Part shown: positions 9,006 through 17,996 of the stretch, one piece after another
Layout: each line of letters begins with the position of its first letter
Position numbering within the stretch: the first letter of the stretch is position 1
NCBI GenBank assembly: GCA_937981555.1
Contig: CALJOK010000050.1
Location: 1 to 64,000 of the forward strand
Origin: an uncultured Saprospiraceae bacterium
Lineage (GTDB): Bacteria > Bacteroidota > Bacteroidia > Chitinophagales > Saprospiraceae
DNA: 64,000 bases
Direction of reading: 5' to 3'
Position numbers and translations under genes: made by a program
The notes under the pieces: model-generated
Seen by the model: the letters and a program-made list of their open reading frames with translations, nothing else
What the model was told of the DNA's origin: nothing
Databases searched by the model: none

Positions 9006-10064
9006 ATGCCTTCTTTTTTAGATAAATTAAAAACAAGCCATACTTTCGAACCTCCTGACCATTGGCTCAAAATAAAAACAATTGACATGCACACAGGTGG
9101 CGAACCTTTGCGCGTAATTATAGATGGTTTTCCAAAATTAGACGGTAGTTCAATTTTAGAATACCGCAATTTTATCAAAAAAAAATATGACCATTTGCGC
9201 CTCGCTTTGATGCACGAACCTCGCGGACATGCTGATATGTACGGTTGTATTTTACTTCCTCCAAATGATGAGGATGGTGATTTTGGAATTCTATTTTTAC
9301 ATAATGAAGGTTACAGTACGATGTGTGGTCATGCGATTATTGCGATTTCTACTTTGGCAGTAGAAATGAATTGGGTGGAAGTCACCTCCCCTGAAACTCA
9401 TATTAAAATTGATGCTCCCTGTGGACGAATTAATTCTTTTGTCAAAATAAAAGATGGAAAAGTGGAAAGTGTTTATTTTCATTGCGTTCCTTCTTTCGTC
9501 ATTGCCCTCGACCAAGAAGTTGAAGTAAAAGGTTTGGGAAAAGTGACTTATGACTTGGCTTACGGAGGTGCATTTTATGCCTATGTCGATGCTGACAAGT
9601 TAGGAATTCCACTCATTCCTGAAAATTATAACTTGCTTCTTAAACATGGAATGGACATCAAACTGGCGGTAATGAAAACAAACGATCAAATCAATCATCC
9701 TTTCGAAACGGATTTAAGTTTTTTATACGGAACCATTTTTATTGGTGGCTCAATTTCCGAAGGTTTGGATAGTAGGAACGTTTGCATTTTTGCAGAGGGT
9801 GAAGTGGATCGTTCTCCGACTGGCTCAGGTGTTTCAGGAAGAATGGCTATTCATTCTTTGCGTGATGAAATTAAAATTGGAGAAACGATGACCATTGAAA
9901 GTATTACAGGAAGTGTTTTTAAAGGTTCAATTATCCGAGAAGAAAAATATGGAAGTTTTGATGCGGTGATTCCACAAGTGGAAGGAACTGCACATATTAC
10001 TGGGCAACATGAATTTTTGATTGATCCAGATGATCCTTTTAAATTTGGATTTTTGCTAAGATAA
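9006..10064 (+). CDS. trans-3-hydroxy-L-proline dehydratase (proline racemase family)
   Basis: 352-residue cytoplasmic enzyme of the proline racemase superfamily. The N-terminal signature IDMHTGGEPLRV is at 27-37. The first catalytic cysteine is Cys107 in STMCGHA; the second position is Thr272 in DRSPTGSGVSGR, where proline racemase and 4-hydroxyproline epimerase carry Cys. Cys/Thr pairing is the hallmark of trans-3-hydroxy-L-proline dehydratase (human L3HYPDH: Cys104 and Thr273), which converts the substrate to delta-1-pyrroline-2-carboxylate. The length matches the family. No dehydrogenase or transporter for hydroxyproline use is adjacent, so it stands alone between two terminators. Specificity is inferred from the residue pair. 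Confidence 0.87.
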   Translation: MPSFLDKLKTSHTFEPPDHWLKIKTIDMHTGGEPLRVIIDGFPKLDGSSILEYRNFIKKKYDHLRLALMHEPRGHADMYGCILLPPNDEDGDFGILFLHNEGYSTMCGHAIIAISTLAVEMNWVEVTSPETHIKIDAPCGRINSFVKIKDGKVESVYFHCVPSFVIALDQEVEVKGLGKVTYDLAYGGAFYAYVDADKLGIPLIPENYNLLLKHGMDIKLAVMKTNDQINHPFETDLSFLYGTIFIGGSISEGLDSRNVCIFAEGEVDRSPTGSGVSGRMAIHSLRDEIKIGETMTIESITGSVFKGSIIREEKYGSFDAVIPQVEGTAHITGQHEFLIDPDDPFKFGFLLR

Positions 10065-10076
10065 AATTAATACAAA

Positions 10077-10111
10077 AACGGTGTTAGGATCTAAAGCCCT
10101 AACACCGTTCG
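10077..10111. terminator. Bidirectional hairpin terminator
   Basis: Perfect 12-bp arms AACGGTGTTAGG (10077-10088) and CCTAACACCGTT (10098-10109) with a 9-nt loop lie between the convergent dehydratase and small membrane-protein genes. The T-run is short. Confidence 0.75.
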
Positions 10112-10137
10112 TTCAATATTTAAAACTAAACTATAGT

Positions 10138-10326
10138 TTACAATCCAATAATTATTGGTGCATTATTTTCTTCAAAAATAAATAACGAAGTAATATAAAG
10201 TGACACAAATAATCCAAGCAGTAACAGCCAAAACAACTTACTTTTATGAACTTCTCTTTTTCTTTCAACAATTAAATATACGACGTAGGAAAAAAAGACA
10301 ACGTTGGTAAATCCTAATGCGATCAT
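10138..10326 (-). CDS. Small two-helix membrane protein, 62 aa
   Basis: 62 residues with two hydrophobic segments (about 3-19, ALGFTNVVFFSYVVYLI, and 32-50, FWLLLLGLFVSLYITSLFI) joined by a charged loop VERKREVHKSK; the positive loop implies it faces the cytoplasm with both ends outside. I do not recognise the family. A terminator lies just downstream on its strand and the frame has a normal ATG, so I take it as real. The function is unknown. Confidence 0.6.
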   Translation of the reverse strand: MIALGFTNVVFFSYVVYLIVERKREVHKSKLFWLLLLGLFVSLYITSLFIFEENNAPIIIGL

Positions 10327-10397
10327 TTTAATTAAGGTTATATGTTTTTTTAGGGTATCAAATGTTTGTTAATATTTTAGACGGCAATTAGGTGGAA

Positions 10398-11063
10398 TTA
10401 GTTGCGTCCAGTTTTTACTTTGTCAAAAAAGGATAACAATTTATTTTCATTTAAGTTTCCATTCAATCGAACTCCGCTGCACAAATCTACTCCGTAAGGT
10501 TGGACAGTTGCAATGGCTTCTTGTATATTTTCAGGTTTCAATCCGCCTGCCAACCAAACTGGAATTTTGGATTTTATAACAATGCTTTTACTAATTTCCC
10601 AATTATGGATTTCCCCAGTTCCTCCAAGTGTTTTTATTTTCAAATTCGGATTACCTGAATCCAAAAGTAGCGCATCCACTTCATGCATTAATCGCTCTGC
10701 TTCATCAATCGTTTTTTCATTTAAGACGTGCAACACCTGAATTATTTTCACTTCAGGCAAAAGTTCTTTGAGTCGAGCATGACCATTTTTTTCAATTTCA
10801 TCAACAAGTTGAATCGTCGTTGTTTTCGTTTTTTGATAATGATTATAAATTCCTTCGACCGTAGTCTCGCTAGTCAACAAGAAAGTTTCTACAGGTTGGT
10901 TTGCCACAGCATGAACAATTTTCGAAATCATTTCATTGGAAATAATCCCTGGGCCGCTTGGCATTGGCCCAACTAACCCAAAGGCAGATGCTCCTGCATC
11001 AATTGCCATTTGAGCTTCTTCAATACTACTGATGCAACAAATCTTCACATGAGTTTTTTTCAA
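10398..11063 (-). CDS. TrpF-like TIM barrel (phosphoribosylanthranilate isomerase family)
   Basis: About 221 residues. The order of motifs follows TrpF: the catalytic-Cys strand THVKICCISSIEEA, the general-acid region ALLLDSGNPN, phosphate-binding GGTGEIHNW, WLAGGLKPENI and GVDLCSGVRLNG. Both expected catalytic residues (Cys of KICC and Asp of LLLDS) are present. TrpF isomerises phosphoribosylanthranilate in tryptophan synthesis, but no other trp gene is nearby and the GPMPSGPG loop after strand 2 differs from the usual VF-x-SPR loop, so a changed substrate is possible. Start: the frame is open to an ATG at 11138, but that extension runs through a palindromic repeat; I prefer TTG at 11063 just before KKTHVKICC (GTG at about 11048 is an alternative). 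Confidence 0.72.
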   Translation of the reverse strand: MKKTHVKICCISSIEEAQMAIDAGASAFGLVGPMPSGPGIISNEMISKIVHAVANQPVETFLLTSETTVEGIYNHYQKTKTTTIQLVDEIEKNGHARLKELLPEVKIIQVLHVLNEKTIDEAERLMHEVDALLLDSGNPNLKIKTLGGTGEIHNWEISKSIVIKSKIPVWLAGGLKPENIQEAIATVQPYGVDLCSGVRLNGNLNENKLLSFFDKVKTGRN

Positions 11064-11111
11064 AATATAAAATTTTAGGTTCAAGCAAAAATAATCATTA
11101 ATTTTAACCCA

Positions 11112-11176
11112 AGTACAGGCGAATTCATTCGCCTCCAAAATCTAAACAAATGAAGGCGAATGAAATCGTCTGTACT
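11112..11176. repeat. Palindromic repeat between divergent genes
   Basis: Imperfect inverted repeat with arms of about 29 bp (11112-11141 and 11148-11176). The left arm is itself a palindrome (AGGCGAAT TC ATTCGCCT). It lies between two divergently transcribed genes, so it cannot be a terminator of either. The right end is 17 bp before the start of the TerB-like gene. Confidence 0.7.
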
Positions 11177-11192
11177 ATAAAAATAAAAACTC

Positions 11193-11609
11193 ATGTTTGA
11201 AGAATACGATATCGAGCAAAAAAAAGCAATCATCGCTTTGCTTTTTAAATTAGCCAAATCAGATAACTTAGTTTCTAATATTGAAAAATTATACTTGAGA
11301 GATATTGCTAGTAGCATTGGCGTAGATTCTTTTTCAATTGACGAAGTCCTCAAAGATCCAGCAGCTTATCCATTAAAAACTCCGCTTGACGAACGAGAGC
11401 GAATGACCATTTTATATTATCTTTTATTTATGATGCGAGTAGATGGACGAATTGAAAAAGGAGAAGAAAAATTAATTTATGAAGCAAGTTTCAGGTTAGG
11501 TTTTAATGAAAAATTGACGGAAGATTTGATTGGGGTGATGAAAACTTATTTGAATAAAGAAGTACCTCCACATGTGATGTTGACGCAGATAAGGAAGCAT
11601 TTGAATTAG
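11193..11609 (+). CDS. TerB-like helical protein
   Basis: 138 residues, entirely alpha-helical in appearance. Two halves contain the TerB pattern of acidic and small residues: LFKLAKSDNLVSNIEKLYLRD (about 17-37, split by context) and LLFMMRVDGRIEKGEEKLIYE (about 77-97), that is A/V-D-G or S-D-N followed by a Glu-rich helix, as in TerB domains that bind metal. There is no signal peptide, so it is cytoplasmic. TerB proteins are linked to tellurite resistance and stress, but isolated TerB-like proteins usually have no known role. It is followed by its own terminator. Family call moderate, function unknown. Confidence 0.65.
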   Translation: MFEEYDIEQKKAIIALLFKLAKSDNLVSNIEKLYLRDIASSIGVDSFSIDEVLKDPAAYPLKTPLDERERMTILYYLLFMMRVDGRIEKGEEKLIYEASFRLGFNEKLTEDLIGVMKTYLNKEVPPHVMLTQIRKHLN

Positions 11610-11634
11610 CTATCATTAAAATATTTGGAGTTTG

Positions 11635-11675
11635 TTTAAAGCCGCTAAAGTTGTACTTTTGCGGCTTTAAAATTT
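11635..11675 (+). terminator. Rho-independent terminator
   Basis: Arms TTTAAAGCCGC (11635-11645) and GCGGCTTTAAA (11661-11671) with an extra inner AAAG/CTTT pairing, then a T-rich stretch. It ends the TerB-like gene. Confidence 0.85.
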
Positions 11676-11736
11676 TAATTAAAAAACAGATTTACTCTCT
11701 TCATTTAGAAAGTAAATTCTAATAGAAAATCGAGAG

Positions 11737-13317
11737 ATGAGTTTTGTAGATGAAATAAATAAACGACGAACCTTTGCCATCATTAGTCACCCGGATGCAG
11801 GTAAGACCACTTTGACTGAAAAGCTCTTGCTTTTTGGTGGAGCGATTCAAGTGGCAGGTGCAGTCAAATCCAATAAAATTAAGAAGACGGCTACTTCAGA
11901 TTTCATGGAAATTGAAAAACAGAGAGGAATTTCTGTGGCGACTTCTGTGATGGCTTTCAATTACCGTGGATTGAAAATCAACATTCTGGATACACCTGGT
12001 CACATGGATTTCCAAGAAGATACTTTTCGAACTTTGACGGCTGCCGATAGTGTAATCGTAGTTATTGACGTGGCGAAAGGGGTGGAAACTCAGACCGAGA
12101 AGTTGGTCAAAGTTTGTCGAATGCGAGAGACTCCGATTATTGTTTTTATCAACAAGATGGATCGTGAGGGAAAAGAAGCTTTTGACTTGCTTGATGAAAT
12201 AGAACAAAAATTAGGATTGAAAACTTGTCCTTTATCTTGGCCAATCGGAATGGGTCAACGCTTCAAAGGTGTTTACAATATGTACGAAGAGAAGTTAAAT
12301 CTTTTTACCGCACATGGAAAACAAACGGAAGAAGAGACGATTGAATTTACCGATTTATCAAATCCTGATTTGGAAAAATATGTCGATAAAAAACCTGCTG
12401 ATGAATTGCGGGAAGAAGTAGAAATGGTGAAAGAGGTTTATCCAAATTTTAATCGACAAGATTATTTGGATGGAAAAATTTCGCCTGTATTTTTCGGAAG
12501 TGCGATTAATAACTTTGGTGTAAAAGAGTTGCTAGATTGTTTTGTAGAAATTGCGCCAACACCTTTACCAAGGATCACGGAGGAACGGCAAGTGAATCCT
12601 GATGAAGATAAGTTCTCAGGTTTTGTTTTTAAAATCCATGCGAATATTGATCCTCGTCATCGAGATCGAATTGCATTTTTAAGAATCTGCTCAGGTATTT
12701 TTAAACGAAATACCAACTACCTCCACATTCGTCAAAATAAAAAAATGAAGTTCTCCAATCCAACTTCCTTTATGGCTGAAAAAAAATCAGTTGTCGAGGA
12801 AGCTTACCCTGGAGACATTGTAGGTTTATATGATTCGGGGAACTTTAAAATTGGAGACACAGTTACGGAAGGTGAAATTTTGCACTTCAAAGGTATTCCA
12901 AGTTTCTCTCCAGAGCAATTCAGATATGTGAATAATGCTGATCCATTGAAATCAAAACAATTAGCAAAAGGTTTAACACAATTGATGGATGAAGGTGTTG
13001 CTCAACTTTTTATCAAAGACTTAAATGGACGAAAAATAATTGGTACAGTTGGTGCACTTCAGTTTGAAGTTATTCAATATCGACTCAAGCATGAGTATGG
13101 CGCAAGTTGTGATTACGAACCGGTGAACTTGGCCAAAGCATGTTGGATTGAATGCGACGACAATGCAAAATTAAAAGAATTTACCACTCGTCGAAAACGA
13201 GATATGGCAGTAGACAAAGATGGAAATATGGTTTTCTTAGCTGAGTCTAAATGGGTTTTGAAAACAGTTCAAGAAAGTTTTCCAGAAATTAAATTTCATT
13301 TTACTTCAGAATTTTAA
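11737..13317 (+). CDS. prfC: Peptide chain release factor 3 (RF3)
   Basis: 526-residue translational GTPase that removes RF1/RF2 from the ribosome after termination; the length matches the family (about 529). The G domain has P-loop HPDAGKTT (18-25), switch II DTPGH (near 83-87), NKMD (about 137-140) and the RF3-specific [14 protein letters not shown] loop. Domain II and the C-terminal domain with [16 protein letters not shown] follow. The ATG at 11737 gives the usual N-terminus [19 protein letters not shown]. Monocistronic: a terminator lies upstream and a long palindrome 12 bp after the stop. Confidence 0.96.
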   Translation: MSFVDEINKRRTFAIISHPDAGKTTLTEKLLLFGGAIQVAGAVKSNKIKKTATSDFMEIEKQRGISVATSVMAFNYRGLKINILDTPGHMDFQEDTFRTLTAADSVIVVIDVAKGVETQTEKLVKVCRMRETPIIVFINKMDREGKEAFDLLDEIEQKLGLKTCPLSWPIGMGQRFKGVYNMYEEKLNLFTAHGKQTEEETIEFTDLSNPDLEKYVDKKPADELREEVEMVKEVYPNFNRQDYLDGKISPVFFGSAINNFGVKELLDCFVEIAPTPLPRITEERQVNPDEDKFSGFVFKIHANIDPRHRDRIAFLRICSGIFKRNTNYLHIRQNKKMKFSNPTSFMAEKKSVVEEAYPGDIVGLYDSGNFKIGDTVTEGEILHFKGIPSFSPEQFRYVNNADPLKSKQLAKGLTQLMDEGVAQLFIKDLNGRKIIGTVGALQFEVIQYRLKHEYGASCDYEPVNLAKACWIECDDNAKLKEFTTRRKRDMAVDKDGNMVFLAESKWVLKTVQESFPEIKFHFTSEF

Positions 13318-13328
13318 ATAGCGTTTCC

Positions 13329-13382
13329 GTAAGACGACTCTCCGAGTCGTTGTAAGATATACGACTCGGAGAGTCGTCTTAC
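13329..13382. repeat. Perfect 22-bp inverted repeat with self-palindromic arms
   Basis: Arms 13329-13350 and 13361-13382 are perfect complements around a 10-nt loop. Each arm also contains CGACTC and GAGTCG separated by three bases, so each arm can fold alone. It lies between prfC and the glycyl-tRNA synthetase gene, where it may end or process the prfC transcript; no T-run follows, so it is not a typical intrinsic terminator. Confidence 0.85.
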
Positions 13383-13428
13383 AGAAAACAAGCAATATAA
13401 AAATCACATTTTAAATATAAAATATATC

Positions 13429-14979
13429 ATGGCAAATCAGGACGATCAATTTAAAAAACTAGTTTCACATTGTAAAGAGTATGGTTTCGTTTTTCAATCA
13501 AGTGAAGTGTACGATGGTCTAGCGGCTGTTTATGATTACGGCCCATATGGAGTGGAATTAAAAAATAACATCAAAAAATATTGGTGGATGGCAATGGTGC
13601 AAATGCATGAAAACATTGTCGGATTAGATGCTGCAATTTTCATGGATCCAAAAACATGGCAAGCGTCAGGGCACATTGCTGCTTTTAGTGATCCTATGAT
13701 TGATAACAAAGATTCAAATAAAAGATATAGAGCAGATCAGTTAGTGGAAGAATATGTGGAGAACAAGGTGATGAAGAAAGCCAACAAAGAAATTGCAAAA
13801 GCACAGAAGCGTTTTGGAGATGCTTTCAACGAGGAAGAATACAAAACCACTAACCCGCGAGTAATGGGTTATTTGGAAAAATCAAAAACGATTTTGACTC
13901 GCTTAAATACTTCTTTGACCGATGGTAATTTGGAAGATGTAAAAAGTTTGATTGAAGAATTAGAAATTGCTTGCCCTGAAAGTGGTTCTAGAAATTGGAC
14001 AGATGTAAGAGAGTTTAATTTAATGTTCAACACTCAATTAGGAACAATTGCAGGGGAAGCTGGAAAATTATATTTACGACCTGAGACTGCGCAAGGTATT
14101 TTTGTCAACTTCTTAAATGTACAAAAAACCACTCGTCAAAAAATTCCTTTTGGAATTGCACAGATTGGAAAAGCATTTAGAAATGAAATCGTTGCTCGAC
14201 AATTCATTTTTAGAATGCGAGAATTTGAACAAATGGAAATGCAATTTTTCGTTCGTCCAGGAGAACAAAAGAAATGGTACGAGTACTGGAAAGAATTCAG
14301 AATGAAATGGCATCAAGCGATTCACCCTGCAAAAAGTTTGCAATATCACGATCATGAAAAATTAGCATTTTATGCTGATGCAGCTTTGGATATTGAATTT
14401 GAATTCCCATTTGGTTTTAGAGAATTAGAAGGAATTCATTCACGAACAGATCATGATTTGAATGCTCACCAAGAATTGTCTGGGAGAAAGTTACAATACT
14501 TTGATCCTGAGTTGGGCGAAAGTTATATACCTTATGTAGTGGAAACTTCTATTGGTGTTGATCGAATGTTTTTGGCAACGATGTCAAATGCTTTGATCGA
14601 TGAGACTGTTCCAAATGCAGATGGAAAAGATTCGACTCGAACAGTTTTAAAAGTTCATCCTGCTTTGGCACCGATCAAATGTGCAGTCTTACCATTGGTA
14701 AAAAACAATGAAGAATTTACGAGCAAGGCGAGAGAAATTTTTAATCATATCAAATTCTCTTTTGAGTGTCAGTATGATGAAAAAGATTCTCCAGGGAAAA
14801 GGTACCGAAGGCAAGATGCGATTGGTACACCTTATTGTATCACCATTGATGGTCAAACTTTGGAAGACAATACTGTTACCATTCGAGATCGAGATACAAT
14901 GGAACAAACGCGGATTTCAATTGATGATATAGAGAAAGTAGTTTTGGAAAAAATTGATATGCGACATTTGTTGAAGTAA
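13429..14979 (+). CDS. glyQS: Glycine--tRNA ligase, single-chain (alpha2) type
   Basis: 516-residue class II aminoacyl-tRNA synthetase of the eukaryote/archaeal-like alpha2 type, charging tRNA-Gly. N-terminus shows the family signature KEYGFVFQSSEVYDGLAAVYDYGPYGVELKNN (long motif at about residues 17-48, key residues SSE and YGPYG). Further marks: RPETAQGIF (about 217-225), FGIAQIGKAFRNEI with motif 2, EFEQMEMQFF, and motif 3 EPSIGVDR-like ETSIGVDRMFLA. The C-terminal anticodon-binding domain includes APIKCAVLPLV and RYRRQDAIGTPYCITID. Bacteroidota normally use this form instead of separate GlyQ and GlyS. Monocistronic. Confidence 0.95.
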   Translation: MANQDDQFKKLVSHCKEYGFVFQSSEVYDGLAAVYDYGPYGVELKNNIKKYWWMAMVQMHENIVGLDAAIFMDPKTWQASGHIAAFSDPMIDNKDSNKRYRADQLVEEYVENKVMKKANKEIAKAQKRFGDAFNEEEYKTTNPRVMGYLEKSKTILTRLNTSLTDGNLEDVKSLIEELEIACPESGSRNWTDVREFNLMFNTQLGTIAGEAGKLYLRPETAQGIFVNFLNVQKTTRQKIPFGIAQIGKAFRNEIVARQFIFRMREFEQMEMQFFVRPGEQKKWYEYWKEFRMKWHQAIHPAKSLQYHDHEKLAFYADAALDIEFEFPFGFRELEGIHSRTDHDLNAHQELSGRKLQYFDPELGESYIPYVVETSIGVDRMFLATMSNALIDETVPNADGKDSTRTVLKVHPALAPIKCAVLPLVKNNEEFTSKAREIFNHIKFSFECQYDEKDSPGKRYRRQDAIGTPYCITIDGQTLEDNTVTIRDRDTMEQTRISIDDIEKVVLEKIDMRHLLK

Positions 14980-15007
14980 AAAAAAATTAGAATTTAACTC
15001 TAAAATT

Positions 15008-15044
15008 AACTGAGTACTAAATCATATTGGTACTCAGTTTTTTT
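15008..15044 (+). terminator. Rho-independent terminator of the glycyl-tRNA synthetase gene
   Basis: Perfect 10-bp arms AACTGAGTAC (15008-15017) and GTACTCAGTT (15030-15039) followed by TTTTT. Confidence 0.92.
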
Positions 15045-15080
15045 ATTTTTGGCTATGGATTCATTTAATCTAACAAGGTC

Positions 15081-15129
15081 AAAAAAAATCCCACTTTTTT
15101 GAATAATCAAAAAAGTGGGATTTTTTTTT
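15081..15129 (-). terminator. Rho-independent terminator of the OmpA-family gene
   Basis: Perfect arms of 22 bp (15081-15102 and 15107-15128) around ATAA with core TCCCACTTTTTTGA; A/T runs on both sides. It lies 17 bp after the OmpA-family stop codon on the minus strand. Confidence 0.92.
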
Positions 15130-15145
15130 AGATGAAATCAACTGA

Positions 15146-16795
15146 TTACTTTAAAAAAGCGAACTCAACTCTTCTGTTCAATTTTTTACCATCTTCCGTT
15201 GAGTTGTCATGCTTAGGTTCCGTTGCTCCGAATCCTTCAAATGACATTCTATCCAATGCAATTCCTTTTGATGCTAAATATTTGTAACATCTTCTAGCTC
15301 GACGCATAGAAAGGTGATCGTTCAATTTAATATCACCAGTATCATCAGTATGACCTTTGATCTTTAAATTAAGAGAAGCATCTTCGTTCATCAATCTAGC
15401 AACGTCATCCAATTTAGTAATTTCATTTTCGCTAATTTTTGCACGAGTATGATTGAAGTAAATATCATTCACTAAATAAGTATAAGTACTCGTATTTGCC
15501 ACAGTTCCTGTTTTATTATCAACCATCTCAGTTTCTCCTTTTCCAACTAAAACTTCAGGACATCCTTTGTTATTAGAGATACCAGCTACATAAGGGCAAT
15601 CGTCCATTGCATCAGCTATTCCGTCTGAGTCAGCATCAGGACATCCTTTTGTATTTTTATTTCCTGCAACTAATGGACAAAAATCATCCGCATCTGCAAT
15701 GCCATCCAAGTCAGCATCAGGACATCCATTTAGACTTCCTTTTTCCGTAGGACAATTATCTACGATGTCATAAACACCATCTCCATCAGTATCATCAGGA
15801 CATCCATTTCCTGCAAGAGTTCCTGCAAGTTCAGGGCAAGTATCATCGGCATCAGCGATTCCGTCAGCATCTGAATCAGGGCAGCCATTCAATGCAACTG
15901 CACCTTTAGTATCAGGACAAAGGTCATTGATGTCAGCAATCCCGTCTGCATCAGAATCAGGGCAACCTTTTAATCTTTTGTCGCCAGCTAGATTCGGACA
16001 AGCATCTTGCAAATCAGCAATTCCATCATTATCTGAATCAGGACATCCTTGTAATTTTCCAGAAACAAGTGGACAAAGATCTGTATCATCATTCACACCA
16101 TCTCCATCTGTATCAACATAAGTAGGAACAACTTCTCCGAATTTGTAACCTATAGTTAACCCTCCAAAAGCAAACCAATCTTTTTCATTTGGATTTCCTG
16201 ACTCACTCACACCATCCAAATAATCTGTCAAAGGAAAATGACTTGAAGCCTCTATTCCAAGGGTGAATTTATCATTGATGTCAAAGTTAATTCCTAATCC
16301 CATTGGAAAAGAAAAATGACTTGTTGGATAATAACCTGGTTCATTTTCTACTGCATCGATATCTCTTTCGATTAGGTTATTTTCAGGATTGGTAAATGCT
16401 GCACCAATTCCTGCAAAAATATAAGGGCGAAAAAATTTACGTTTTATTGTATTTCCCAAAATGTAAATTTCAGGAGTAAATGAAATTTCGTAAACTGGGT
16501 TAGTAAAATTAAAACCTCGCTCTGTTCTCCAAGCTCCTTCATCTGCGAAGGTTAAATCATCGCCTTTTAGCTTGGCATAAAACAAACTTCCTCGAAGAGA
16601 AATATGTCTATTCACATGGTATCGTGCATAGATACCGCCTGCTGCTTGAGTTTGATGAAAAGAAAAGACTTTAGAAGATGCGAGATCTCCTTGGTAATTT
16701 GCTCCTCCGAGCATTAAGCCAACTTCGGCCTTGCTTTGCGCCATAATTAAGGCGGGGAGGAAAAGGGAAACTAGGACTAATATTAACTTGTTCAT
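15146..16795 (-). CDS. OmpA-family outer membrane protein with seven thrombospondin type 3 repeats
   Basis: 549 residues. Signal peptide 1-19 ending MAQ. Residues 20-220 form an outer-membrane beta-barrel (alternating pattern, EVGLMLGGANYQGDLA start, IGYKFGE end). Residues 228-410 hold seven calcium-binding thrombospondin type 3 motifs of the form D-x-D-x-D-G-x-x-D-x-x-D-x-C-P, often separated by about 24 residues. Residues 430-549 form an OmpA C-terminal peptidoglycan-binding domain (LKIKGHTDDTGD, LSMRRARRCYKYL, EGFGATEP, LNRRVEFAFLK). It should tether the outer membrane to the cell wall, with the TSP3 segment as a calcium-stiffened linker. Monocistronic with a strong terminator. Confidence 0.93.
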   Translation of the reverse strand: MNKLILVLVSLFLPALIMAQSKAEVGLMLGGANYQGDLASSKVFSFHQTQAAGGIYARYHVNRHISLRGSLFYAKLKGDDLTFADEGAWRTERGFNFTNPVYEISFTPEIYILGNTIKRKFFRPYIFAGIGAAFTNPENNLIERDIDAVENEPGYYPTSHFSFPMGLGINFDINDKFTLGIEASSHFPLTDYLDGVSESGNPNEKDWFAFGGLTIGYKFGEVVPTYVDTDGDGVNDDTDLCPLVSGKLQGCPDSDNDGIADLQDACPNLAGDKRLKGCPDSDADGIADINDLCPDTKGAVALNGCPDSDADGIADADDTCPELAGTLAGNGCPDDTDGDGVYDIVDNCPTEKGSLNGCPDADLDGIADADDFCPLVAGNKNTKGCPDADSDGIADAMDDCPYVAGISNNKGCPEVLVGKGETEMVDNKTGTVANTSTYTYLVNDIYFNHTRAKISENEITKLDDVARLMNEDASLNLKIKGHTDDTGDIKLNDHLSMRRARRCYKYLASKGIALDRMSFEGFGATEPKHDNSTEDGKKLNRRVEFAFLK

Positions 16796-17186
16796 GTTAA
16801 GTGGGAATTTTATAAAAAAAAATTAATGGTCAATGTAATCATCTAAACAATTGGTCATAATAAAATATAGTCTCCGTCAAAGACTAAATCTTATTGTAAA
16901 CAATTACTTACTAGCCACATCATCTTGATGTAGGTGCAAGTAGATACTCACTTAAGTTTTGGATAATAGTTAGAACAGTTTAGTAAGATGTAAAACAGAT
17001 TGGTGATAGTTGAAATCTAAGGTTTAGGAAAGTTTTTTGAAAAAGATTACTTTCGACTTTAGATTTATCAAATGTAGCTTAGATGACTGCAAAGATATTA
17101 AAAAATATCTTATTTAAAACATTTAACATTTGATGGTATTTGAAATCCAAACCAAAAATACGTCATTTTTAAATAAAAAACATGAT
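16796..17186. other. Intergenic region between divergent genes
   Basis: About 390 bp between the OmpA-family and inositol-monophosphatase-family starts, no gene seen. A minus-strand TATCTTTG (bases 17090-17097) matches TAnnTTTG and could drive the OmpA-family gene with a long leader of nearly 300 nt. No strong inverted repeat is evident. Confidence 0.4.
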
Positions 17187-17996
17187 ATGAATTCCAAACA
17201 GCTCGAATCACTTACTTATTCTACGTGTAATGAAGTAGGTTTTGTTTCTCAATTTATCTTAAAAGAATTAAAAAAAGTTAATCCGAATGATATTGAAACT
17301 AAGAGTCTCAATAGTTTAGTAAGTTATGTAGATAAAAATGCAGAAATACAATTAGTAGAAAAACTAGGCAAATTACTTCCTGAGGCTACTTTTTTAACGG
17401 AAGAAGAAACCATCGAAAATAGCGAAGGAGAATATCGTTGGATTATTGATCCTTTAGATGGAACAACTAATTTTTTACATCAGCTACCATTTTTTTCCAT
17501 AAGTGTAGCATTAGAATTTCATGGAGAAATTATTCTAGGAGTAGTTTACGAAGTCAACCGAAATGAATGTTTTTGTGCTTGGAAAGATGGCGGTGCTTAT
17601 TTGAATAATGAAAAGATTGGAGTGAGCAAAAGAAGCGAATTAGGAGATGCCCTCATTGCTACAGGATTTCCATATTATGATTACCGAGGAGTGGAACCTT
17701 ACTTTGAAGCATTGGAATTTTTTATAAAAGAAACAAGAGGTGTTCGTCGATTTGGTTCTGCAGCTTTGGATTTAGCTTATGTCGCTTGTGGCCGATTTGA
17801 TGCATATTATGAGTACAGTTTAAATGCTTGGGACGTGGCTGCAGGAGCTCTCTTAGTAAAAGAAGCAGGTGGTAAATTAAGTGATTTCCAAGGAGGTGAA
17901 AATTATATCTTTGGAAAAGAAATGATTGCAGCGAGTCCTTTCGTTTTTGATAAAACCTTGGAAGTAGTGAAAACTGCTTTTACAAAAAATCGGTAA
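17187..17996 (+). CDS. Inositol monophosphatase family phosphatase
   Basis: 269 residues from the preferred ATG at 17187 (MNSKQLESL); an in-frame ATG at 17130 would add 19 unconserved residues. Metal-binding motifs of the lithium-sensitive phosphatase fold are intact: EEET (72-75, first metal Glu), DPLDGTTNF (88-96) and WDVAAGALLVKEAGG (about 214-228). FGSAALDLAYVACGRFD is the family signature before the last motif. The enzyme is Mg2+-dependent and cleaves phosphomonoesters such as myo-inositol 1-phosphate; relatives include SuhB and CysQ, and the exact substrate cannot be set from sequence. No linked pathway genes. Confidence 0.9.
   Translation: MNSKQLESLTYSTCNEVGFVSQFILKELKKVNPNDIETKSLNSLVSYVDKNAEIQLVEKLGKLLPEATFLTEEETIENSEGEYRWIIDPLDGTTNFLHQLPFFSISVALEFHGEIILGVVYEVNRNECFCAWKDGGAYLNNEKIGVSKRSELGDALIATGFPYYDYRGVEPYFEALEFFIKETRGVRRFGSAALDLAYVACGRFDAYYEYSLNAWDVAAGALLVKEAGGKLSDFQGGENYIFGKEMIAASPFVFDKTLEVVKTAFTKNR

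Noticed and set aside
10398-11138. ATG at 11138 as start of the TrpF-like gene
   Set aside because: The added residues read through a palindromic repeat and precede the usual first strand; TTG at 11063 fits the family.
17130-17186. N-terminal extension of the inositol-monophosphatase-family protein
   Set aside because: Nineteen residues with no family match precede the normal start MNSKQLESL at 17187.
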